64,000 bases of DNA from Terriglobia bacterium (GTDB taxonomy: Bacteria; Acidobacteriota; Terriglobia; Terriglobales; Acidobacteriaceae). The DNA lies in contig JAIQGE010000006.1 in the NCBI GenBank assembly GCA_020072815.1, positions 186,001 through 250,000 on the forward strand, written 5' to 3'. Below, in pieces: positions 24,835 through 35,228 of this stretch; within the stretch, counting starts at the first letter, position 1; the number at the start of each line of letters is the position of its first letter. The notes beneath the pieces were generated by a model. That model saw only the letters and a program-made list of their open reading frames with translations, did no database searches and was not told the DNA's origin. The position numbers and the translations under genes are program-made.

Positions 24835-27096
24835 TCAGAACTGCTTTCCCAAGTGAAAGAAGAATTTCTTGTGGCCGGCCTCGCCCCAACTTCCGCCGAA
24901 AAAGATCGGACCGAAAGCGTAATCCAGAATCAATCCGGCTACACCATCTGCGGGAATTGGAGCACCGCCGATCCCGTAAGGCTTGGCGGCTTCAAGATAC
25001 GCGGTGAGATAAAACCCGCCGCCGGGCAATGACGGAATGGCGTAAATGCGATGAAGATATCCCGCGCGTCCGTAAGCGTACTGGTTGGTGAGGAACTCGT
25101 TGGTCCCGTACGCGGCCATCCGCTGGGTGCCGCCCAGACTGAAGCTGGGCAGCCCATTGTTGGTAAAGCCAAGAGTTGATCCGCCGGAAGCCTTGAAGTA
25201 GACCGATTGGACGGACCCCAGCGACTTGAACACCCCCAGATCGCTTTCCGCGGTGGCGAAGTGGCGGTCGGCGCCGAGCCAGGCGTCATGCCATTGCACG
25301 GTTGACACCCACTCCACGCCGTTGCGCGGGACCACGGGCGCTTCCAGCATGCGCAGCGAAAAATCAAGGCGGTCGAGAGCGAACTTGACAGACGTTGTGC
25401 CGATGCGGTCGGAGGTAAACGGCAGCAGCGGAGCACCTACGATCTCTGACAGTTTGGCGCCGCCGCCTTCGTAGCCCACGCGCAGTTCAGCGTTGCGGCT
25501 GAAGATGTAGCCCACATCCAGCGCGCCGGCGATGGTGCGGAGCTGATAATGCGCGAGTTCATCCTGCCGGCGATAAATGGTGAAGGGTGACGACTCCGCG
25601 GTGATCTGCGGCGCCACAAACCAATGGCTGGAGGGCGACAGCGGACGATAGTACTCGGTGGCCAGGCCGTATTGCGATCCCAAGAGCACGTCGCTGCGCC
25701 ACTCCGAGCCGATGCCGCCGATATCGAAAGCGGTGACCCGCGCGCCCAGAACAAAAAGAGGACTGCGATAGTCGCTGGCATTCAACTCAATCACCGGCTT
25801 GATCGTCGCGCGCGCGTAGTCGCGAGACGCGGCGTTAATGGTCAAGACGGTCTGGCCGTCCTGCCGGGCCAAATGGTAGCCTACGCGCGCGAATTTTCCC
25901 GTGCCCACGATCCGGTCCAGGTCGCGCTTCAAACGTTCCGACTGCGCCTCATCCAGCGGTTTTCCCGAGTAATTTGAAAGGCCGGAGCGGACCTGCTCCC
26001 TCAACGCGTGGTCGTCTATGGAAATGGTCATGGCCTGCGGCGATTCCGGCGCCTGCATTCCCGCCGGAATGCGCGCGGCGCGGTTGGACGTGTATTGCTT
26101 CCAGGCTTCGTCGTCCAGGCGCAGGGCCAACAGCTTGTCCTTGATTTCTTCGGCGGCTTGCTTCCCGCGGGCGATAAAGGCGTCATACTTGTCGTACTCG
26201 TTGGCTTTCAGGTCCGCCACGTTCACGTTGATCACAACATCGCTTTCCTTGAGCAACGCCAGGCTGCGCTTCTCATTGGCCCCGGTAACCACCAGCGCGG
26301 CCTCGGTGGCCAGTTCCACGGCGGAGATGTCTTTGTTGGGATCGACTGGCGCAGATTTCAGATGGATGGCGATAATCAGGTCCGCGCCCATGTCCTGCGC
26401 GACGCGCACCGGCAGGTTGTCCAACACTCCACCGTCAACGTACATTTTCTTGTCGTCTCGCACCGGGCTGAAGATTCCCGGAATGGACATGGTGGCGCGC
26501 AAGGCCATGCGCAGGGAACCGTCCTTGAAGACATAATCTTTGTCGAAGACGTCTTCTTTTTTGGTGACCATGTCCACGGCCACGCAGCGGAAAGGAATGG
26601 GCAAATCGTCAAAATGCTGCAGGTCCCAGTAAGGCCGGGTCACGCTGTCCAGCAACAGGCCGACCTGATGCCCGGCGTTGAACGCTTCCGGCAGGCGCAG
26701 ACCTTTGCGAAACGCAAAGTTCAGCGAGTTAGGGTAAGTGCGCTGGTCCTCTTTGCGGCGGAATGCCAGGTCGCCATAGTCAATGCGGTCGTAAAGCACG
26801 GAGTCCCACTTGATGCGCTTCACCAGACGGTGGATCTGCGCCGGCTTGTATCCCATGGAGTACATCCCGCCGACCAGAGCTCCCATGCTGGTCCCCGCCA
26901 CGTAGTCCACGGGAATGTGGTTGTCCTCCAGCCATTCGATGACGCCGATATGCGCTAGGCCGAACGCGCCGCCGCCTTCCAGCACCAGGCCGATCTTCAA
27001 TCTTTGCGGCCGCAGCGGCTGCTGAGGAAGAAGATCACTGGTCTGCGCGAGCACCGGCAGGGCGAACAGAGCGGCAATGAGCAAGCGACGGAACAT
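24835..27096 (-). CDS. Patatin-like phospholipase fused to a POTRA/BamA-type beta-barrel
   Basis: Three parts are visible in 753 aa: a signal peptide (FALPVLAQ); a patatin domain with GGGAFGLAHIG, the GxSxG nucleophile GTSMG (Ser70) and catalytic Asp221 in YVDGGVLDNLPV; and a C-terminal half with a POTRA-like segment (RLKRDLDRIVGTGKFARVGY) and an outer-membrane barrel of alternating aromatic strands ending in Phe (FFFHLGKQF). The design matches type Vd autotransporter/PlpD-like proteins, which place or secrete a lipase at the outer membrane. The dyad is intact, so lipase activity is expected. It is the first gene of a pair with the amidohydrolase. Confidence 0.92.
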   Translation of the reverse strand: MFRRLLIAALFALPVLAQTSDLLPQQPLRPQRLKIGLVLEGGGAFGLAHIGVIEWLEDNHIPVDYVAGTSMGALVGGMYSMGYKPAQIHRLVKRIKWDSVLYDRIDYGDLAFRRKEDQRTYPNSLNFAFRKGLRLPEAFNAGHQVGLLLDSVTRPYWDLQHFDDLPIPFRCVAVDMVTKKEDVFDKDYVFKDGSLRMALRATMSIPGIFSPVRDDKKMYVDGGVLDNLPVRVAQDMGADLIIAIHLKSAPVDPNKDISAVELATEAALVVTGANEKRSLALLKESDVVINVNVADLKANEYDKYDAFIARGKQAAEEIKDKLLALRLDDEAWKQYTSNRAARIPAGMQAPESPQAMTISIDDHALREQVRSGLSNYSGKPLDEAQSERLKRDLDRIVGTGKFARVGYHLARQDGQTVLTINAASRDYARATIKPVIELNASDYRSPLFVLGARVTAFDIGGIGSEWRSDVLLGSQYGLATEYYRPLSPSSHWFVAPQITAESSPFTIYRRQDELAHYQLRTIAGALDVGYIFSRNAELRVGYEGGGAKLSEIVGAPLLPFTSDRIGTTSVKFALDRLDFSLRMLEAPVVPRNGVEWVSTVQWHDAWLGADRHFATAESDLGVFKSLGSVQSVYFKASGGSTLGFTNNGLPSFSLGGTQRMAAYGTNEFLTNQYAYGRAGYLHRIYAIPSLPGGGFYLTAYLEAAKPYGIGGAPIPADGVAGLILDYAFGPIFFGGSWGEAGHKKFFFHLGKQF

Positions 27097-27261
27097 GACG
27101 ACTCAAAACATGGTCCCCGCAAGAACCACGATAGGGGAGTATAAATCCAAAGCAATGAACCGTGACCAAGGGCAGGACTCCAACTCGTTCGTTCGACAAA
27201 AAGGTACAATGCCTTGTTCGCGGGACCACATGAACCAATTTCTTCTCATTGGAGACGGACA

Positions 27262-28914
27262 ATGACCATGAAGAACCTTGCCGCATTTGTGATCCTCATT
27301 TTGGCGGTCGGCCTGGCCGCCGCGCAACAGCATCCATCACCCAGCCAGCCCCAACCGGCGACGCTGATGACGGGATACGGAAACCTGCATCATCCGGTGA
27401 CCACCAGCAACCCTGAAGCCCAGATGTTTTTTGACCAGGGTCTGCGCTTGATCTACGCCTTCAACCACGACGAAGCCGCGCGCTCGTTCGAACGCGCCGC
27501 ACATCTTGATCCCAAACTGGCCATGGCTTACTGGGGCATCGCGGAAGCCGTAGGGCCCAACTACAACGATCCCGCGGATCCTGACCGGTTCAAACACGCG
27601 CATGAAGCCATCCAGAAAGCCCTGGACCTTTCCTCCGGCGCTTCCGCCAGCGAGAAGGCCTACATCGCCGCACTGGCCAAGCGTTTTCCCGCCGATCCCA
27701 AGGCTGATCTGCGCCAGGCGGCGGAAGAATCCCGTGACGCCATGCGTGACGTGGTAAAGCAATTTCCCGACGACCTGGATGCCGCCACGCTGCTGGCGGA
27801 AGCCAGCATGAACCTGCATCCCTGGGGGCTCTGGCATGTGGATGGCTCGCCGGAACTGGGGACCGAAGAAATCGTCGCCACGCTGGAATCTGTGCTGAAG
27901 CGCGATCCCAACCACATGGGCGCCATCCACTATTACATTCATGCGGTGGAGGCGTCGCCCAACCCGGAGCGCGCGCTGGCCTCCGCCAACCGCTTAGCGG
28001 CCCTGGCTCCCGCCGCGGGACATCTGGTCCACATGCCGGCGCACGTGTATATCCGGACCGGGGATTTTGAGGCGGGCATCAAAACCAATCAGGCGGCTGC
28101 CGCCGCGGACCGCGCGTACATGCAGTCGGGCGGGATTCCGGGGATTTATCCCGTGATGTATTACAGCCACAATCTGCACTTCATCGCCATGTGCGCGAGT
28201 ATGAACGGGAATTATGCTGAGTCGCACAAAGCCGCGGAGATGCTGGTGGCGCATGTGGGTCCGCATGTGAAGGACATGCCGCCGCTGGAAGGCTTCATGA
28301 CCATCCCCATGGCGGTGGAAGTGCGCTTCCACAAATGGGACCAGATTCTGGCTATGCCGCAACCGGACAAGGCCATGCAAGTCGCCACCGTGTTCTGGCA
28401 CTTTGCCCGAGGTATGGCGTTTGCCGGAAAGGGCAACGTCAGCGACGCTGAAGCAGAATTGAAGATCGTCCACCAGGCTGCGGAGCAGACCCCACCGGAC
28501 GCCGTCTTCGCCATGCCGGTGAACAACAAAGCGAAAGACGTGCTGACCATCGCCGACAACGTGCTCGGCGCGAAGATCGCGCTGACCAAACACGATTCCG
28601 CGGCGGCGCTCTCCATGCTGGGCAAAGCCGTGACCCTGCAGGACACCCTCAAGTATGACGAGCCGCCTGACTGGTTCTTCCCCGTGCGCGAACAACTCGG
28701 CGCGGTGATGCTGATGGGCGGCGACGCCGCCGGCGCGGAGAAAGTCTTTCGCGAAGACCTGGAGCGCAATCCCCGCAACCCGCGTTCGTTGTTCGGACTG
28801 AGCGCCGCGCTCAAAGCGCAAAAACGCACGTACGACGCGCAGTTCGTGGACGACCAGTTCCAGGCGAACTGGAAGAGCCCAGAGACCAAACTGAGAGTTG
28901 AAGACCTGACTTGA
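27262..28914 (+). CDS. Secreted TPR protein, 550 aa
   Basis: ATG 27262 has GGAG seven bases upstream and gives a signal peptide (MTMKNLAAFVILILAVGLAAA). The mature part contains several tetratricopeptide repeats: EAQMFFDQGLRLIYAFNHDEA, AARSFERAAHLDPKLAMAYW near the start, and VFREDLERNPRNPRSLFGLS near the end. Central segments are rich in His (HVYIRTGDFEAG, YYSHNLHFIAMC), compatible with a metal site but not diagnostic. Related secreted TPR proteins are common in Acidobacteriota; the role is unknown. It is divergent from the patatin gene. Confidence 0.82.
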   Translation: MTMKNLAAFVILILAVGLAAAQQHPSPSQPQPATLMTGYGNLHHPVTTSNPEAQMFFDQGLRLIYAFNHDEAARSFERAAHLDPKLAMAYWGIAEAVGPNYNDPADPDRFKHAHEAIQKALDLSSGASASEKAYIAALAKRFPADPKADLRQAAEESRDAMRDVVKQFPDDLDAATLLAEASMNLHPWGLWHVDGSPELGTEEIVATLESVLKRDPNHMGAIHYYIHAVEASPNPERALASANRLAALAPAAGHLVHMPAHVYIRTGDFEAGIKTNQAAAAADRAYMQSGGIPGIYPVMYYSHNLHFIAMCASMNGNYAESHKAAEMLVAHVGPHVKDMPPLEGFMTIPMAVEVRFHKWDQILAMPQPDKAMQVATVFWHFARGMAFAGKGNVSDAEAELKIVHQAAEQTPPDAVFAMPVNNKAKDVLTIADNVLGAKIALTKHDSAAALSMLGKAVTLQDTLKYDEPPDWFFPVREQLGAVMLMGGDAAGAEKVFREDLERNPRNPRSLFGLSAALKAQKRTYDAQFVDDQFQANWKSPETKLRVEDLT

Positions 28915-28973
28915 TGCTCCGCCGGCGAAATCCGCAGTGAAGCTGGACAGAGCTGGTCTGTCCGCAGTGCTGC

Positions 28974-29807
28974 TTATTTCACGGCTGAAGTGATATTGAT
29001 TTTGGCCGTGAACTTGATTTCGCCGCCATCTTGATATTCGGCGATGGCCCGCACCACCGCCGCGTCTACTTCCGCGCGGCGCTCGGCGGGAATGGATTGC
29101 AGCAGCGGAGCAAACGGCACAGTGACTTCCTGAAAATACTCCCAGACTTCTGCGGGAGTGCCCGGCCAGGTCCACGGCACGGTGGTGAAGTTCTCTTCCA
29201 CCGTTTCGAAGCCCGCCGCACGTAATCCGCGGGCGAGAAGTCCTGGCTGTCCGAAGGCGAACATCTTTCTTGCCGCCTCAGGAATGCTTCCACCGGACAG
29301 GGCCTTGAGCACGGTGCCGATGGTGGAAGAGAAATAAGGTTGTCCCATCACGCCCCAGGCCAGCAGGACCGCGCGGCCGCCGGGCTTCAGCACGCGATGC
29401 ATTTGACGAAGCGAGTTGGGCAGGTCGGGAAAGAACATTACGCCAAGCCGGCAAGTGATACGGTCAAATTGGGCGTCGGCGAAGGGAAGCTGCCGGGCGT
29501 CGCCCAGCAGGAAGCGGATGTTCTCAAGTCCGCACTGTGCAGCGCGCTCTTCCGCAATCTTGAGCGGAGCGGAAGAAATATCTAGGCCTACCACCGAGCC
29601 GTTTCCTTCGAGCTGTGCAGCAATGGAGATGGCGGGTTCGCCGGTCCCGCAGGCGATGTCCAGCACCTGCATTCCGGGCGCGATTTGCGCGGCGGCAATA
29701 ATGGCCTCCGTCATGCCCCTGCCCATGGCGGCGGATTGTTTGCGCCACTTCTGGCTGGCTTGGTTGCGGGCAAAACTGTTCCAGTCCGGGTTGTGGGCTG
29801 AGCTCAT
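28974..29807 (-). CDS. Class I SAM-dependent methyltransferase (UbiE/Methyltransf_11-like)
   Basis: ATG 29807 is preferred because GGAGAGG lies just upstream. The 277-residue product carries SAM motif I in VLDIACGTGEPAISIA, the acidic end of strand 2 in VVGLDISSAP, motif II in FLLGDARQLPFADAQFDRI, and the post-motif HRVLKPGGRAVLLAW. That pattern fits UbiE/Coq5-like or related small-molecule methyltransferases. The acceptor is unknown. A CRP/FNR-type site lies 138 bp upstream, in the region shared with the divergent arsR operon. Confidence 0.88.
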   Translation of the reverse strand: MSSAHNPDWNSFARNQASQKWRKQSAAMGRGMTEAIIAAAQIAPGMQVLDIACGTGEPAISIAAQLEGNGSVVGLDISSAPLKIAEERAAQCGLENIRFLLGDARQLPFADAQFDRITCRLGVMFFPDLPNSLRQMHRVLKPGGRAVLLAWGVMGQPYFSSTIGTVLKALSGGSIPEAARKMFAFGQPGLLARGLRAAGFETVEENFTTVPWTWPGTPAEVWEYFQEVTVPFAPLLQSIPAERRAEVDAAVVRAIAEYQDGGEIKFTAKINITSAVK

Positions 29808-29944
29808 GAACCTCTCCGAGCCAGTCGCAACCGGCTGCTGGGGTGGAATTATACAAATGCCGCGCTCGCATCCGATGCCAGCCATGGGTAATGAGTTAGC
29901 TTGGGTCCTTTATCAGTTTTCGTCTGGCAAGCGCAGCCGCGTCG

Positions 29945-29960
29945 TGTGACGCGAATCACG
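29945..29960. promoter_or_regulatory. CRP/FNR-family operator upstream of arsR and the methyltransferase
   Basis: TGTGACGCGAATCACG matches TGTGA-N6-TCAC. It is centred about 90 bases before the predicted arsR start site, a spacing compatible with class I activation, and 138 bases before the methyltransferase start on the other strand. Confidence 0.5.
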
Positions 29961-30007
29961 GGCGCAGAGGGCGGTTCAACCAGAAGATATGAGAAGGTTA
30001 GAGGCCC

Positions 30008-30036
30008 TTGACAATATATCTATATGGTTATATAGT
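30008..30036 (+). promoter_or_regulatory. arsR promoter with built-in palindromic operator
   Basis: TTGACA (30008-30013) and TATAGT (30031-30036) are spaced by 17 bases, a near-consensus sigma-70 promoter. The palindrome CTATATGGTTATATAG (30020-30035) occupies the spacer and -10, as expected for an operator bound by the ArsR repressor encoded next. The start site would be near 30043. Confidence 0.85.
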
Positions 30037-30069
30037 GATTTACGATCAATCAAGGAAGGCCATCCAGAG

Positions 30070-30438
30070 ATGCCCTTGAACCTGAGCGAGAGAATGACCG
30101 AACTGGTGGCGCAGCGCTTTCGACTGCTGGGCGAACCGATGCGGCTGCGCATCCTGCAGTTACTGGAACAAGGCCCCAAGCCGGTGAATGACATCGTCGC
30201 ATCCCTGGAAAGCAGCCAGCCCAATGTGTCCAAGCATCTCCAGGCGCTATGCCAGGGCGGGCTGGTCAGCCGGCGGCGCGAGGGGCTCAACATTTTTTAC
30301 GCAATCGCTGATCCCATGGTTTTCAAGCTTTGCAATCTGGTCTGCCGCAGCGCAACGGAACACACCCGCGCACAACTGGCGGAACTGGACGCGGCGCCGT
30401 CCGTTACGGAACGAAGACGCGCGAAGAATTCGCGGTAA
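30070..30438 (+). CDS. ArsR-family transcriptional repressor
   Basis: A small winged-helix DNA-binding protein of 122 aa that most likely represses its own operon. ATG 30070 is chosen because an earlier in-frame start (29989) lies before the promoter. Visible are RFRLLGEPMRLRILQLLEQG, the recognition helix region ESSQPNVSKHLQALCQGGLV, and the wing SRRREGLNIFYAIAD. It has three cysteines (Cys61, Cys88, Cys92) but not the ELCVCDL metal-binding motif of true arsenic sensors, so thiol oxidation or another ligand may be sensed. The operon continues with an adaptor, RND pump and DUF2892 protein. Confidence 0.92.
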   Translation: MPLNLSERMTELVAQRFRLLGEPMRLRILQLLEQGPKPVNDIVASLESSQPNVSKHLQALCQGGLVSRRREGLNIFYAIADPMVFKLCNLVCRSATEHTRAQLAELDAAPSVTERRRAKNSR

Positions 30439-30509
30439 TCGAGGCGCTGCGAACCGGTATCCGCAGATGTGGCGTGAGAGGGACCACGCAGACGAATTGA
30501 GGTAGCGTG

Positions 30510-31634
30510 ATGAAATATAACGCCGGATTCCTTCCATCGCTGGGAGTGCTGCTGGTAGCGGTAGCCGGCCTGGCAGCCTGCAACAGGACGCATGAAGTCG
30601 CTGCCAGCGTCCCGGAAACGGTCCGCGGTCTTACCGTGGTGCAAGTGCGACAACAGGCGGTCCCCGATCAGTTCCAGGCTACCGGCACCATCCGGTCGTG
30701 GCGCACAGCTCCCGTCGCGGCGCAGATCATGGCCAACGTCACCGGAGTTCTTGTGCGTGAAGGTGATACGGTCAAGCGCGGCCAACTCCTGGTCACCATG
30801 GATGACTCGCAACTACGCGCGTCCACGGAGCGCGGCCAGGCGGCGCTGCAAGCGGCGGAAAATGAAATCGCCGCGGCGGAATCCGAGCAAACGCTGGCCA
30901 AGACCAGCTTTGACCGCCTGCAATATCTCTTTGACAAGGGCACCATCAGCGCCCAGGAATACGACAACGCAAAGGCGCGCATGCAAACCACGCGCGCTCG
31001 CCATGATCTTGCGCAGTCCAATCGCTCCCAGGCTGCCGCGGCCCTTGACCAGAACCGCATTCTGCAGAGCTACACCCGGGTGGTTGCCCCGTTTGACGGC
31101 GTGGTGACGGAGCGCCACGTTGATCCGGGCGCGCTGGCCACTCCCGGACTACCGCTGCTCATGCTGGAGCAGGTTGGACGCTACCGCCTGGAAGCCACGG
31201 TGGATGAGAGCGACTTGAAATTTGTTCGTCTGGGAGAGTCCGTTCCAATTTCAGTGGACGCCCTGGCCGGCGAGCCGCTGCAGGGCAAGGTGGTGCAGAT
31301 CATCCCGGCGGCAGACCAGGCCAGCCGCAGCTTTCTCCTCAAGATTGATCTCCCGGAGAACTCGAGGCTGCGTTCCGGACTGTTTGCCCGGGCAGCGTTT
31401 GTCCGCGGACAGAAACAGGCAATCTCCGTGCCGCGCTCGGCAGTAATCGACCGCGGCCAGTTGCAAACGGCTTACGTCCTGGGTGAAAACAATATCGCCA
31501 CGTTGCGGTACGTTACTCTGGGAAACACAACCATAGACCAGACGGAAGTCCTCTCCGGCTTGAGTGACGGAGACAGGCTCATCGCCAACCCTGCCGGCCG
31601 TGAACTCGCGGGCAAGCGGGTTGAGGTGCGGTGA
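30510..31634 (+). CDS. RND efflux periplasmic adaptor lipoprotein (HlyD/MFP family)
   Basis: ATG 30510 follows GAGGT. The N-terminus is a lipoprotein signal ([14 protein letters not shown], lipobox LAAC), so the protein is anchored in a membrane by lipid. Then come the beta-barrel/lipoyl half-motifs ([26 protein letters not shown] and [20 protein letters not shown]), an alpha-hairpin between them, and the membrane-proximal barrel ([20 protein letters not shown]). It bridges the RND pump encoded directly after it to an outer-membrane channel, which is not encoded here. Its stop overlaps the pump start (TGATG). Confidence 0.93.
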   Translation: MKYNAGFLPSLGVLLVAVAGLAACNRTHEVAASVPETVRGLTVVQVRQQAVPDQFQATGTIRSWRTAPVAAQIMANVTGVLVREGDTVKRGQLLVTMDDSQLRASTERGQAALQAAENEIAAAESEQTLAKTSFDRLQYLFDKGTISAQEYDNAKARMQTTRARHDLAQSNRSQAAAALDQNRILQSYTRVVAPFDGVVTERHVDPGALATPGLPLLMLEQVGRYRLEATVDESDLKFVRLGESVPISVDALAGEPLQGKVVQIIPAADQASRSFLLKIDLPENSRLRSGLFARAAFVRGQKQAISVPRSAVIDRGQLQTAYVLGENNIATLRYVTLGNTTIDQTEVLSGLSDGDRLIANPAGRELAGKRVEVR

Positions 31635-34600
31635 TGGGAAAGCTGCGTCTGGCGGGGACGATCGCCCGCACCTTCATCCAATCCAAGCTCACGCCGCTCG
31701 CGGTCACCGGCGCGCTGCTTCTGGGCGCCATGGCGATTTGGCAGACGCCGCGCGAAGAAGAGCCGCAGATCATTGTTCCCATGCTGGACGTGATGGTGCA
31801 GATGCCGGGCGCCACGCCGCAGGAAGTGGAGCAGCGCGTGAGCATTCCCATGGAAAAGTTGCTGCGCGAAGTCCCGGGCGTGGAATATCTCTACTCCATC
31901 TCCCATCCCGGCATGAGCATTGTGATTGTGCGTTTCTATGTGGGCACCAAAGAAGAAGATGCCATCGTAAAGACGTACAACAAGCTTGCCGGGAACTTTG
32001 ACAAGATTCCTCCCGGAGTTTCGCAGCCGCTCATCAAAGTCCGCTCCATTGACGACGTACCGATCATGGGCCTGACGCTCTCGGGCGCCAAATACGATCC
32101 TTATCGTTTGCGTCTGGTGGCCGGCGAACTGGAACACACTATCAAGCAGATTGACGATGTTTCTGAAACCAGCATCATCGGCGGGCAGCCGCGCGTGGTC
32201 CGCGTAACCCTGGACACGCAGAGGCTCGCCGGGTACGGACTGACGCCGGGACAAGTCGTGCAACGAATTCAAGCTGCGAATACGCGCGAGCAGGCCGGCA
32301 GCTTCTCTCGTGACAACCGCGAGTTCCAGGTGGAAGCCGGAGCATTCATTACCCGGGCCGAAGACTTGCGCGACGTGGTGGCCGGCGTCCATAACGGGCG
32401 GCCTGTGTACCTGCGCGACGTGGCAGAACGAATCGAAGATGGCCCTACGGAGCCCACCAACTACGTGTTGTACGGTAGCGGCGCGGGAGCAAGCCATGAC
32501 GCATCCGCCGGCGCAGAATTTCCCGCCGTAACCATCACCGTTGCCAAGCGCAAAGGCACCAACGCCACCTTCATTGCTGAACGCGTGCTGCAGCGGATGC
32601 AAGAGCTCCGTGGCAATACGATTCCCGCGGACCTCAACGTGGCCGTCACGCGCAATTACGGTGAAACCGCAAAAGCCAAGTCGGACGAATTGCTGAAGCA
32701 CCTGTTCCTGGCAACGCTCTCGGTAACGCTGTTGATCGCCCTGGCGCTGGGCTGGCGCGAATCCGGCGTGGTCCTGCTGGCCGTGCCCGTCACGCTGGCG
32801 CTGACCCTGGCTATCTTCTTTTTATATGGCTACACACTGAACCGCGTAACGCTGTTTGCTCTGATCTTCAGCATCGGCATTCTGGTGGACGATGCCATCG
32901 TGGTGGTGGAAAACATTGTCCGCCATTTCCGCCTGCCGGAAAATCGCGGACGTCCGCTGCCCCAGGTGGCGGTGGAAGCCGTGGATGAAGTAGGCAACCC
33001 GACGATTCTCGCCACGTTTGCGGTGATCGCCGCAATCCTGCCCATGGCCTTTGTGCGCGGGCTGATGGGCCCCTACATGCGGCCCATTCCCGTGGGCGCG
33101 TCCGCCGCGATGCTGTTTTCGCTGGCCGTGGCGTTCGTGGTCTCACCCTGGGCCGCGCTGCGCCTGCTTAGCCATTACGCCAAGCCTGACGCCGGCCACG
33201 AACACGGCACCGAGGGAGCCATGACGCGCCTCTACCGCCGGCTGATGAATCCGTTAATCAACAACAGCAAGCGCCGGTTAATCTTCCTGGCCGGCGTGGT
33301 GGTGCTTCTGCTGGCCGCGTGCACGCTGGTGCCACTCAAGATGGTCCGCGTAAAGATGCTGCCCTTTGACAACAAGAGCGAATTTCAAGTGATTGTGGAT
33401 ATGCCGGACGGCACCACGCTGGAGCAGACTACACGCGTGTCACAGGAACTGGCGCGTTACCTCGCCCAACAGCCGGAAGTACTGAACTACCAGATCTATT
33501 CCGGGACGTCCGGTCCGTACAACTTCAACGGCCTGGTACGCCATTACTTTTTGCGCTCGCAGCCCAACCAGGCTGACATCCAGGTGAACCTGCTGCCGCG
33601 CAGCGAGCGCAGTGCGCAGAGCCATGAAATCGCGCGCCGCTTGCGGCCGGGACTGCAGAAGATTGGCCAGCCGTTTGGCGCCCGCGTCAAGGTCGCGGAG
33701 GTCCCGCCGGGCCCGCCGGTGCTGCAGACGCTGGTGGCTGAAGTCTATGGCCCTGACTACAAAGGCCAGACCGAACTAGCCGCGAAGATCAAAGATATCT
33801 TCCAGCACACGCCCGGCGTGGTGGACACAGACTGGTACGTGGAAGACCCGCAGACCCGCTTTGACATGGACGTGGACCAGGAAAAAGCAGCGCTCCATGG
33901 TGTTTCAGCAGGGGACGTCGCGCGGACCGTCCAGTTGAGCCTGCACGGCGCGGAAGCCGGGCTGCTGCACTCTCCGCAGAGCCGCGAAGACGTTCCCATC
34001 CAGGTCCGCCTGGGGCGCGCTGACCGCTCCGGCATGGACGAGCTGGGCAGCATCAAAGTTCCCACCGTGGCCGGCGGCCAGGTGTCATTGCGAGAACTCA
34101 CCAATACGAAGCAGACGGTGATTGACACCAGTGTCTATCGCAAGAACATGCAGCCCGTGGTTTACGTGACGGGTGACGTGGCCGGCGAAGAAGAGAGCCC
34201 GGTGTACGCCATCATGAAGATGAATGAGGCGATTGACAAGCTGCGCCTGCCAGAGGGCTACGGCGTCCGCCGCTACAACGCGGTGCAGCCGGAATCCACG
34301 GACCGCTACACCATGAAGTGGGACGGCGAATGGCACATCACGATTGAGGTCTTCCGGGACCTCGGTCTGGCTTTTGCGGTGGTGCTGGTGTTGATCTACG
34401 TGCTGGTGGTGGGCTGGTTCAAGTCGTTTGTCACGCCGCTGGTGATCATGGCGCCCATCCCGCTCACGCTGGTCGGGATTTTGCCGGCGCATGCGCTGAT
34501 GGGAGCGTTCTTCACCGCGACGTCCATGATCGGCTTCATCGCCGGGGCGGGGATTATCGTGCGCAATTCCATCATCCTGGTGGACTTCATCGAACTGCGC

Positions 34601-34891
34601 CGTTCGCACGGCGTGCCCCTGGCGCAAGCGGTGGTAGACGCCGGCGCGGTGCGTTTCCGTCCCATGCTGCTGACCGCCGCCGCGGTGGTGGTGGGCGCCA
34701 GCGTGATTCTCTTTGATCCGATCTTTCAGGGGCTGGCTATTTCCCTGATGGCGGGCGAGGTGGCGTCCACCTTCCTCTCGCGCATGGCCGTACCAGTTCT
34801 TTACTACCTCAGCGAGCGGAGGCACGAAAAAGCCACGCCGCCAAACGTTCACACACCGCAGGACGCGGCGCAGGCCGTTCCCGCAGCGTAA
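31634..34891 (+). CDS. RND-family efflux pump (AcrB/HAE1-like)
   Basis: A proton-driven inner-membrane pump of 1085 aa with the standard 12-helix, two-porter-domain plan. The first helix is followed by [19 protein letters not shown]; transmembrane helix 4 keeps the proton-relay aspartates in [16 protein letters not shown]; the second half repeats it ([20 protein letters not shown]). The presence of both Asp and the lack of metal-pump Met clusters favour organic substrates over heavy metals, though the ArsR regulator leaves this open. The start is ATG 31634, overlapping the adaptor stop (GTG 31631 also possible). It is slightly longer than typical AcrB. Confidence 0.94.
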   Translation: MGKLRLAGTIARTFIQSKLTPLAVTGALLLGAMAIWQTPREEEPQIIVPMLDVMVQMPGATPQEVEQRVSIPMEKLLREVPGVEYLYSISHPGMSIVIVRFYVGTKEEDAIVKTYNKLAGNFDKIPPGVSQPLIKVRSIDDVPIMGLTLSGAKYDPYRLRLVAGELEHTIKQIDDVSETSIIGGQPRVVRVTLDTQRLAGYGLTPGQVVQRIQAANTREQAGSFSRDNREFQVEAGAFITRAEDLRDVVAGVHNGRPVYLRDVAERIEDGPTEPTNYVLYGSGAGASHDASAGAEFPAVTITVAKRKGTNATFIAERVLQRMQELRGNTIPADLNVAVTRNYGETAKAKSDELLKHLFLATLSVTLLIALALGWRESGVVLLAVPVTLALTLAIFFLYGYTLNRVTLFALIFSIGILVDDAIVVVENIVRHFRLPENRGRPLPQVAVEAVDEVGNPTILATFAVIAAILPMAFVRGLMGPYMRPIPVGASAAMLFSLAVAFVVSPWAALRLLSHYAKPDAGHEHGTEGAMTRLYRRLMNPLINNSKRRLIFLAGVVVLLLAACTLVPLKMVRVKMLPFDNKSEFQVIVDMPDGTTLEQTTRVSQELARYLAQQPEVLNYQIYSGTSGPYNFNGLVRHYFLRSQPNQADIQVNLLPRSERSAQSHEIARRLRPGLQKIGQPFGARVKVAEVPPGPPVLQTLVAEVYGPDYKGQTELAAKIKDIFQHTPGVVDTDWYVEDPQTRFDMDVDQEKAALHGVSAGDVARTVQLSLHGAEAGLLHSPQSREDVPIQVRLGRADRSGMDELGSIKVPTVAGGQVSLRELTNTKQTVIDTSVYRKNMQPVVYVTGDVAGEEESPVYAIMKMNEAIDKLRLPEGYGVRRYNAVQPESTDRYTMKWDGEWHITIEVFRDLGLAFAVVLVLIYVLVVGWFKSFVTPLVIMAPIPLTLVGILPAHALMGAFFTATSMIGFIAGAGIIVRNSIILVDFIELRRSHGVPLAQAVVDAGAVRFRPMLLTAAAVVVGASVILFDPIFQGLAISLMAGEVASTFLSRMAVPVLYYLSERRHEKATPPNVHTPQDAAQAVPAA

Positions 34892-34914
34892 GTTTTCAGA
34901 AGAAGGAGTTGTTT

Positions 34915-35160
34915 ATGACAGTTGAACGCGCATTGAGATTAACGGCAGGCATTTTTGTGCTGCTTTCCCTGGCGCTTGGCTATTGGGTTTCACCCTGGTG
35001 GTTCTTGTTCACGGCTTTTGTGGGGCTGAACCTGCTGCAGTCAGGATTGACGGACTGGTGCCCGGCCATGGCGATTTTTCGCAAGATGGGGTTGCCCGAT
35101 CCAGGAGGCCCGATCGCCAAAGATGCGGGCGCGGCGCCCAAGTCAATTGCCAGCCGATAG
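34915..35160 (+). CDS. DUF2892 (YgaP-like) membrane protein
   Basis: ATG 34915 is preceded by AAGGAG. The 81-residue product begins MTVERALRLTAGIFVLLSLALGYW, with two helices (VLLSLALGYWV and WWFLFTAFVGLNLLQSGLTDWCPA), and continues CPAMAIFRKMGL, the pattern of the DUF2892 domain. In E. coli this domain anchors the rhodanese YgaP. Here it is the last gene of the arsR-RND operon. That link suggests handling of reactive sulfur or another small toxic compound, by inference only. Confidence 0.85.
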   Translation: MTVERALRLTAGIFVLLSLALGYWVSPWWFLFTAFVGLNLLQSGLTDWCPAMAIFRKMGLPDPGGPIAKDAGAAPKSIASR

Positions 35161-35228
35161 CAACTGAGCAGCACTAGACGTCTGAGGACGACGAATCAGC
35201 GGCGGCCGTCACTCGCGGCGGCTCCGCA

